In this document: positions 57,401-64,000 of the stretch, in pieces
How the letters are laid out: every line of letters starts with the position of its first letter
Position numbering within the stretch: the stretch's first letter is position 1
Assembly: GCA_016946835.1 (NCBI GenBank)
Contig: JACVTC010000023.1
Location: 1 to 64,000 of the forward strand
DNA from: Neocallimastix lanati (nom. inval.)
Lineage: Eukaryota; Neocallimastigomycota; Neocallimastigomycetes; Neocallimastigales; Neocallimastigaceae
Length of the DNA: 64,000 bases
Reading direction: 5' to 3'
Program-made: the position numbers and the translations under genes
The notes under the pieces: generated by a model
Seen by the model: the letters and a program-made list of their open reading frames with translations, nothing else
What the model was told of the DNA's origin: nothing
Database searches by the model: none

Positions 57401-60400
57401 ATAAAGTACAGATTTAATAAAATAAAATAAAATAAAATAAATAGTAGAAATATGAATATAAAGTACAGATTTAATAAAATAAAATAAAATAAAATAAATA
57501 GTAGAAATATGAATATAAAGTACAGATTTAATAAAATAAAATAAAATAATATAAAATAAAATAAAATAAAATAAAATAAATAGTAGAAATATGAATATAA
57601 AGTACAGATTTAATAAAATAAAATAAAATAAAATAAATAGTAGAAATATGAATATAAAGTACAGATTTAATAAAATAAAATAAAATAATATAAAATAAAA
57701 TAAAATAAAATAAAATAAATAGTAGAAATATGAATATAAAGTACAGATTTAATAAAATAAAATAAAATAAAATAAATAGTAGAAATATGAATATAAAGTA
57801 CAGATTTAATAAAATAAAATAAAATAAAATAAATAGTAGAAATATGAATATAAAGTACAGATTTAATAAAATAAAATAAAATAAAATAAATAGTAGAAAT
57901 ATGAATATAAAGTACAGATTTAATAAAATAAAATAAAATAAAATAAATAGTAGAAATATGAATATAAAGTACAGATTTAATAAAATAAAATAAAATAAAA
58001 TAAATAGTAGAAATATGAATATAAAGTACAGATTTAATAAAATAAAAAAAATAAAATAAATAGTAGAAATATGAATATAAAGTACAGATTTAATAAAATA
58101 AAATAAAATAAAATAAATAGTAGAAATATGAATATAAAGTACAGATTTAATAAAATAAAATAAAATAATATAAAATAAAATAAAATAAAATAAAATAAAT
58201 AGTAGAAATATGAATATAAAGTACAGATTTAATAAAATAAAATAAAATAAAATAAATAGTAGAAATATGAATATAAAGTACAGATTTAATAAAATAAAAT
58301 AAAATAATATAAAATAAAATAAAATAAAATAAATAGTAGAAATATGAATATAAAGTACAGATTTAATAAAATAAAATAAAATAAAATAAATAGTAGAAAT
58401 ATGAATATAAAGTACAGATTTAATAAAATAAAATAAAATAAAATAAATAGTAGAAATATGAATATAAAGTACAGATTTAATAAAATAAAATAAAATAAAA
58501 TAAATAGTAGAAATATGAATATAAAGTACAGATTAAATAAAATAAAATAAAATAAAATAAATAGTAGAAATATGAATATAAAGTACAGATTTAATAAAAT
58601 AAAATAAAATAAAATAAATAGTAGAAATATGAATATAAAGTACAGATTTAATAAAATAAAATAAAATAAAATAAATAGTAGAAATATGAATATAAAGTAC
58701 AGATTAAATAAAATAAAATAAAATAAAATAAATAGTAGAAATATGAATATAAAGTACAGATTTAATAAAATAAAATAAAATAATATAAAATAAAATAAAA
58801 TAAAATAAAATAAATAGTAGAAATATGAATATAAAGTACAGATTTAATAAAATAAAATAAAATAATATAAAATAAAATAAAATAAAATAAAATAAATAGT
58901 AGAAATATGAATATAAAGTACAGATTTAATAAAATAAAATAAAATAAAATAAATAGTAGAAATATGAATATAAAGTACAGATTTAATAAAATAAAATAAA
59001 ATAAAATAAATAGTAGAAATATGAATATAAAGTACAGATTTAATAAAATAAAATAAAATAAAATAAATAGTAGAAATATGAATATAAAGTACAGATTTAA
59101 TAAAATAAAATAAAATAAAATAAATAGTAGAAATATGAATATAAAGTACAGATTTAATAAAATAAAATAAAATAAAATAAATAGTAGAAATATGAATATA
59201 AAGTACAGATTTAATAAAATAAAAAAAATAAAATAAATAGTAGAAATATGAATATAAAGTACAGATTTAATAAAATAAAATAAAATAAAATAAATAGTAG
59301 AAATATGAATATAAAGTACAGATTTAATAAAATAAAATAAAATAATATAAAATAAAATAAAATAAAATAAAATAAATAGTAGAAATATGAATATAAAGTA
59401 CAGATTTAATAAAATAAAATAAAATAAAATAAATAGTAGAAATATGAATATAAAGTACAGATTTAATAAAATAAAATAAAATAATATAAAATAAAATAAA
59501 ATAAAATAAAATAAATAGTAGAAATATGAATATAAAGTACAGATTTAATAAAATAAAATAAAATAAAATAAATAGTAGAAATATGAATATAAAGTACAGA
59601 TTTAATAAAATAAAATAAAATAAAATAAATAGTAGAAATATGAATATAAAGTACAGATTTAATAAAATAAAATAAAATAAAATAAATAGTAGAAATATGA
59701 ATATAAAGTACAGATTTAATAAAATAAAATAAAATAAAATAAATAGTAGAAATATGAATATAAAGTACAGATTTAATAAAATAAAATAAAATAAAATAAA
59801 TAGTAGAAATATGAATATAAAGTACAGATTAAATAAAATAAAATAAAATAAAATAAATAGTAGAAATATGAATATAAAGTACAGATTTAATAAAATAAAA
59901 TAAAATAAAATAAATAGTAGAAATATGAATATAAAGTACAGATTTAATAAAATAAAATAAAATAAAATAAATAGTAGAAATATGAATATAAAGTACAGAT
60001 TTAATAAAATAAAATAAAATAAAATAAAATAAAATAAAATAAAATAAATAGTAGAAATGTGAATATAAAGTACAGATTTAATAAAATAAAATAAAATAAA
60101 ATAAATAGTAGAAATATGAATATAAAGTACAGATTTAATAAAATAAAATAAAATAAATAGTAGAAATATGAATATAAAGTACAGATTTAATAAAATAAAA
60201 TAAAATAAAATAAATAGTAGAAATATGAATATAAAGTACAGATTTAATAAAATAAAATAAAATAAAATAAATAGTAGAAATATGAATATAAAGTACAGAT
60301 TTAATAAAATAAAATAAAATAAAATAAATAGTAGAAATATGAATATAAAGTACAGATTTAATAAAATAAAATAAAATAAAATAAATAGTAGAAATATGAA

Positions 60401-61245
60401 TATAAAGTACAGATTTAATAAAATAAAATAAAATAAAATAAAATAAAATAAATAGTAGAAATGTGAATATAAAGTACAGATTTAATAAAATAAAATAAAA
60501 TAAAATAAATAGTAGAAATATGAATATAAAGTACAGATTTAATAAAATAAAATAAAATAAAATAAATAGTAGAAATATGAATATAAAGTACAGATTTAAT
60601 AAAATAAAATAAAATAAAATAAATAGTAGAAATATGAATATAAAGTACAGATTTAATAAAATAAAATAAAATAAAATAAAATAAAATAAATAGTAGAAAT
60701 ATGAATATAAAGTACAGATTTAATAAAATAAAATAAAATAAAATAAAATAAAATAAATAGTAGAAATATGAATATAAAGTACAGATTTAATAAAATAAAA
60801 TAAAATAAAATAAAATAAAATAAATAGTAGAAATATGAATATAAAGTACAGATTTAATAAAATAAAATAAAATAAAATAAAATAAAATTAAATAAATAGT
60901 AGAAATATGAATATAAAGTACAGATTCAATAAAATAAAATAAAATAAAATAAAATAAAATAAAATAAAATAAAATAAATAGTAGAAATATGAATATAAAG
61001 TACAGATTTAATAAAATAAAATAAAATAAAATAAAATAAATAGTAGAAATATGAATATAAAGTACAGATTTAATAAAATAAAATAAAATAATATAAAATA
61101 AAATAAAATAAAATAAAATAAATAGTAGAAATATGAATATAAAGTACAGATTTAATAAAATAAAATAAAATAAAATAAATAGTAGAAATATGAATTTAAA
61201 GTACAAATTTAATAAAATAAAATAAAATAAAATAAAATAAAATAA
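45430..61245 (+). repeat. ~15.8-kb satellite array, ~57-bp monomer, with higher-order structure
   Basis: The monomer has a constant core (TAGTAGAAATATGAATATAA then AGTACAGATTTAAT) followed by a variable run of AAAAT units, giving lengths of ~57, 67, 72 bp and more; by length, roughly 250 monomers. Marked variants (GAAATGTG core; AAATTAAAT tail; AATATAA tail; ATTCAAT) recur at fixed distances. GTG variants at 51013 and 52535 are 1522 bp apart. AAATTAAAT tails at 50525, 52048, 53571 and 54273, 55796 are spaced 1523, 1523 and 1523 bp within their runs. In the first 3 kb a different pattern recurs at ~1020 bp. The minus-strand open frames here are artefacts of the repeat. Confidence 0.95.
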
Positions 61246-61540
61246 ATATCTATTAATTTTTTATTAAAGAATATTACAGATCAATGTTTTAGAAATGAAA
61301 ATTTTTTACATTTTTATTGTATTCAATTGATGATGATGTAATTTAATATATAAAACAATATTATTGTTTGTTAATAATCTCATTAAATATAAATGATTTT
61401 TTTGCTTTCTAACATATATAATTAAATAAAACATTTTATTTTTAAAAATAAATTGTCTTTAATATTCTTTAATAAAAAATAATGATAAATATTTATTTTA
61501 TTTTATATATTAGTACTTTTATATTATTACATTCAATATT
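61246..61540. other. Non-repetitive spacer between array and inverted arm
   Basis: AT-rich, no coding signal. It would form the loop of a foldback between the array and the inverted monomers. Confidence 0.6.
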
Positions 61541-61800
61541 TATTTTATTTTATTTTATTTTATTTTATTTTATTTTATTAAATCTGTACTTTATATTCAT
61601 ATTTCTACTATTTATTTTATTTAATTTTATTTTATTTTATTCAATCTGTACTTATATTTATATTCTACTACTATTTATTTTATTTTATTTTATTTTATTC
61701 AATCTGTACTTCATATTTATATTTCTACTATTTATTTTATTATATTTTATTTTATTTTGTATACTTGTACTTACTATTGCATTCTTTATTTATTTATTTT
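61541..61800 (-). repeat. Inverted, diverged satellite monomers
   Basis: About three to four monomers in the opposite orientation (TAAATCTGTACTTTATATTC, then CAATCTGTACTT twice more), ending in the flank shared with 45330-45430. Confidence 0.85.
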
Positions 61801-62037
61801 TTTTTTTTTACAAATAATTGAAAAACTAATTTTTCAAAATTAGTATTTAGAATAATATTGGATAATTAATATAATAATTTTAATTATATAATTAAAAAAT
61901 ATTTATAAAAATATAGAAATGGAAAAAAAATCTTATTATTGATATAAGTGAATATAACAAAGGAAAAAAATAAATTATTATTAATAAAAAATATAAATTT
62001 AATTTTTCATATATAAGAAAAGATAATTCAAAAGTTT
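61801..62037. other. AT-rich leader of the MULE transposase remnant
   Basis: Non-coding or too decayed to read. The FLYWCH module probably began here, since the frame at 62038 starts inside it. Confidence 0.5.
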
Positions 62038-62955
62038 ATGTACAGAAATAAATGTAAATCTTTTATTATTTTAAATGATAAGAAAGAAATCTTAAAATAT
62101 GATAGTTCACTTAATCATCCTGAAAAAGAATACGATGTATCTCTATCTATAATGAAACATAAAATTAAAGATGGAATTGAAAAAAAGTTCAATTCCTTAT
62201 GGTATAAAAATAAAACCCCTATATAATAAAATTTCTAAGGAAATGAGATTTATATGTTCAGAATATAATTCAATTAAATCTCAAATATCAAGAAATTTAA
62301 ATAAAAACTTCCATCCAATGTAACAACATTTACTGAAATTCCTAATGAATCTAAATATTATAAAACAAAGTGAGGTGAAATTTTTATGATATTCAAAAAA
62401 TATTAATTTAATAATTTTTCAATCTCCTTTTCAAGTAAAATTATTTAGGGAATATAATGATGATATATTTGTTGATGGTACATTTTTTATTGCCTCTAAA
62501 TTTAGTTATCAAATATTTATTACAAGAACTTACACTAAAGAATTAGATAGTTTTTACACTACTTTTTTTTCAATATTACAAAATAAAGAACAAGAAATAT
62601 ATAAAATATTTAAAAAATTAAAAAAAAAAAAAAAAAATGCTAATACATGTAACAATAATATTATAATTGCAGAATCAATAGTTATTTAAATAATTTATTT
62701 CTAACAATACCATCTTATTATAAATTAATAGATAAATTAAATGAACTTGAACATTTACCATATTATGATTATCAAAGAAAAATAAGAGGAATTTAGAAAA
62801 TAAAAAAAAGAGCAATAATTAAAGCTAATGAAATCAGTGTCTTAATTGAACGCTACAAAAATATTGAAACCAAGTTAATTGATACTAAATGTGATAGAAA
62901 TAATACTATTAATTTGTGGTTTAATTGTTTAACTGATTTAAATAATATAATATAA
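62038..62955 (+). pseudogene. MULE transposase (FLYWCH + DDE), degraded
   Basis: The plus strand reads RNKCKSFIILNDKKEILKYD and NHPEKEYDVSLSIMKHKI (62038-62226: end of a FLYWCH-like zinc finger and linker). After frame changes come NVTTFTEIPNESKYYKTK (about 62317-62370), then FVDGTFFIASKFSYQIFITR and KELDSFYTTFFSILQNKEQE (about 62469-62600), the start of the MULE DDE domain with its first Asp in VDGTF. The middle of the catalytic domain is missing after ~62640. A C-terminal part follows (LTIPSYYKLIDKLNEL, IKANEISVLIERYKN, INLWFNCLTDLNN) to 62955. Several stops, at least three frame changes and a large internal deletion make it inactive. Active relatives elsewhere in the genome could still move the element. 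Confidence 0.8.
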
Positions 62956-63398
62956 ATATTATTTTATAATAAATAATTAAAAAATGAGGAATAACCAAAC
63001 GAAATAATCAGAATTCTGTCATTCAAAAATTTAATTTATAAAGCTTATTAAATTTATACAGTTTAAATAAATATTCAAATACGTCTCTATAATTAATAAT
63101 TTTATCATTATAATTATTATTTTTTTTGATAACATTTAAATAAAAGAATTATTATTAATAATATTTATATTTTTAATAACATTTATATTTTTATATAATT
63201 TTTTTATTAATACATTTAAATAAAAGAATTAAAATCATAAAATCTAACCATTATATGATTTATTTAATTATTCACTTAATAATTAATTTAAAAATTGAAA
63301 TAACAAAATAATACAATAAAATAATATTATGTAGCATAAAATATCTATAGCCACAAATTTATATATATCACGTGAAAATGGCGTAATGCAACTTCCCC
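62956..63398. other. Right subterminal part of the large MULE
   Basis: AT-rich and non-coding, ending in the inverted terminus GGCGTAATGCAACTTCCCC at 63380-63398. Confidence 0.55.
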
Positions 63399-63407
63399 AA
63401 TTTAAAT

Positions 63408-64000
63408 ATATTTGATACACATATATCATATATTTATATATTTATATTCACTTTAAAAAATTTATATTTTAATATATATGTAATAAATTATTAAAAAATA
63501 TATTAAATATATATATATATATATATTTTTAAAAAAAAAAAATTAAAAATAAAAAAAAAAATAAATAAAAATAAAAATAAAAAAGAAAATAAAAAAAAAT
63601 AAAAATAAAAAGTTTTTTTTTTTTTTTAAAAGTGTAAAATTATTTATATATTAAAAAATTATATTAAATAAAAATATTATTGATCTTAATATATTTAAAT
63701 AAATAAATTATTATGGAAGATAAAAATTAAAAAAAAAAAAAAATAAAATAAATAAAATTGACTGTAAAATATTATTTAATGAATAAAAAATACATAAGTA
63801 TTAATTAATATATTATAAATAATAATAAACAAAGAAATATAGAAATAAAATAAATAAACATAAATAAAGAAAAAAGTATATAATATTAGTAATAAATTCT
63901 TTTATGTAATATTATTGATTTAATTTATATTTTTAAGCATTAATTTCTAAAAAAAAAAAATTCATATATATGATTTATTATAAAATAAAATAATAATATA
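63408..64000. other. AT-rich spacer to the window end
   Basis: A/T homopolymers and short repeats; nothing else seen. Confidence 0.6.

Larger units (their letters stand above)
45222..63398 (+). mobile_element. Large Mutator-like element (~18.2 kb) carrying a satellite array
   Basis: AATTTAAAT stands at 45213-45221 and again at 63399-63407, an exact 9-bp duplication as made by Mutator-like transposases. Immediately inside, the left end reads GAATGTGGTTCATTTCGCC and the right end, read inward, GGGGAAGTTGCATTACGCC: G-initial, with CATT(T/A)CGCC at position 11 of both. The MITE at 30386-30998 has the same layout. A decayed FLYWCH/MULE transposase lies at 62038-62955 near the right end. The remainder is mostly the satellite at 45430-61245. 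Whether the satellite was captured or grew in place is not known; the ends are only moderately similar (about 12 of 19). Confidence 0.65.

Noticed and set aside
45595-61206. Minus-strand frames of FILFYFILFYF type in the satellite
   Set aside because: They are translations of the AAAAT-based satellite, with no start context and no protein-like composition.
45430-61245. Possible CRISPR-like array (repeats with variable spacers)
   Set aside because: The variable part is only a changing number of AAAAT units, not unique spacers, and the setting is eukaryotic. It is a satellite.
61541-61800. A telomere or chromosome end at the edge of the satellite
   Set aside because: Sequence continues with a transposase remnant, and no telomere repeat is present at either edge of the array.

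Overview
The window is extremely AT-rich nuclear DNA (long poly-A/poly-T tracts, short AT minisatellites) that most likely comes from an anaerobic gut fungus (Neocallimastigomycota, Neocallimastix/Piromyces type). The basis is four secreted GH11 xylanases of the Neocallimastix type with fungal CBM1 modules, long low-complexity linkers, and coding islands that stand out from nearly pure A/T spacers. Other genes that look bacterial in origin (a hexapeptide acetyltransferase and an NRPS fragment) fit that group. The assignment comes from protein recognition, not from a database search.

Layout. 1-480: the edge of a sugar O-acetyltransferase gene, minus strand, frameshifted. 0.5-5 kb: AT-rich DNA with minisatellites, one GC-richer island and a MULE-type MITE. 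5-18 kb: a graveyard of retroelements. It holds two Ty3/gypsy pol remnants head-to-tail on the minus strand, a piece of a MULE transposase, a Ty1/copia RT-RNase H remnant, a copia-like element with an intact gag ORF and LTR remains, and a gypsy gag remnant lying against a broken NRPS (carrier + condensation domain). 18.8-20.1 kb: an endogenous CRESS-DNA-type Rep (HUH nuclease plus SF3 helicase) with an origin-like stem-loop and iterons just upstream. 20.6 kb: a tRNA-Gly(UCC) with a shortened D-arm. 22.9-25.2 kb: an unrecognised 767-aa coiled-coil gene.

28-45 kb: a cluster of four tandem same-strand GH11-CBM1 xylanase genes, plus a fifth, broken 3' end fused to a LINE fragment. The catalytic domains are almost invariant; the linkers differ in repeat type and number. 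All four share a TATA element and a conserved upstream box. Genes 1 and 2 lie in ~4-kb segmental duplicates; copy 1 carries nested MITEs with recognisable target-site duplications (TSDs).

45.2-63.4 kb: what appears to be a single ~18.2-kb Mutator-like element. It has an exact 9-bp TSD, G-initial termini related to the small MITEs, and a decayed FLYWCH/MULE transposase near its right end. Most of its length is a ~15.8-kb satellite of a ~57-bp monomer with higher-order structure. The satellite ends in a short inverted arm, so it looks like a lopsided foldback that expanded on one side.

Functionally the only clear working set is the xylanase cluster: secreted, cellulose-anchored endo-xylanases. 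Nearly everything else is mobile or formerly mobile DNA.
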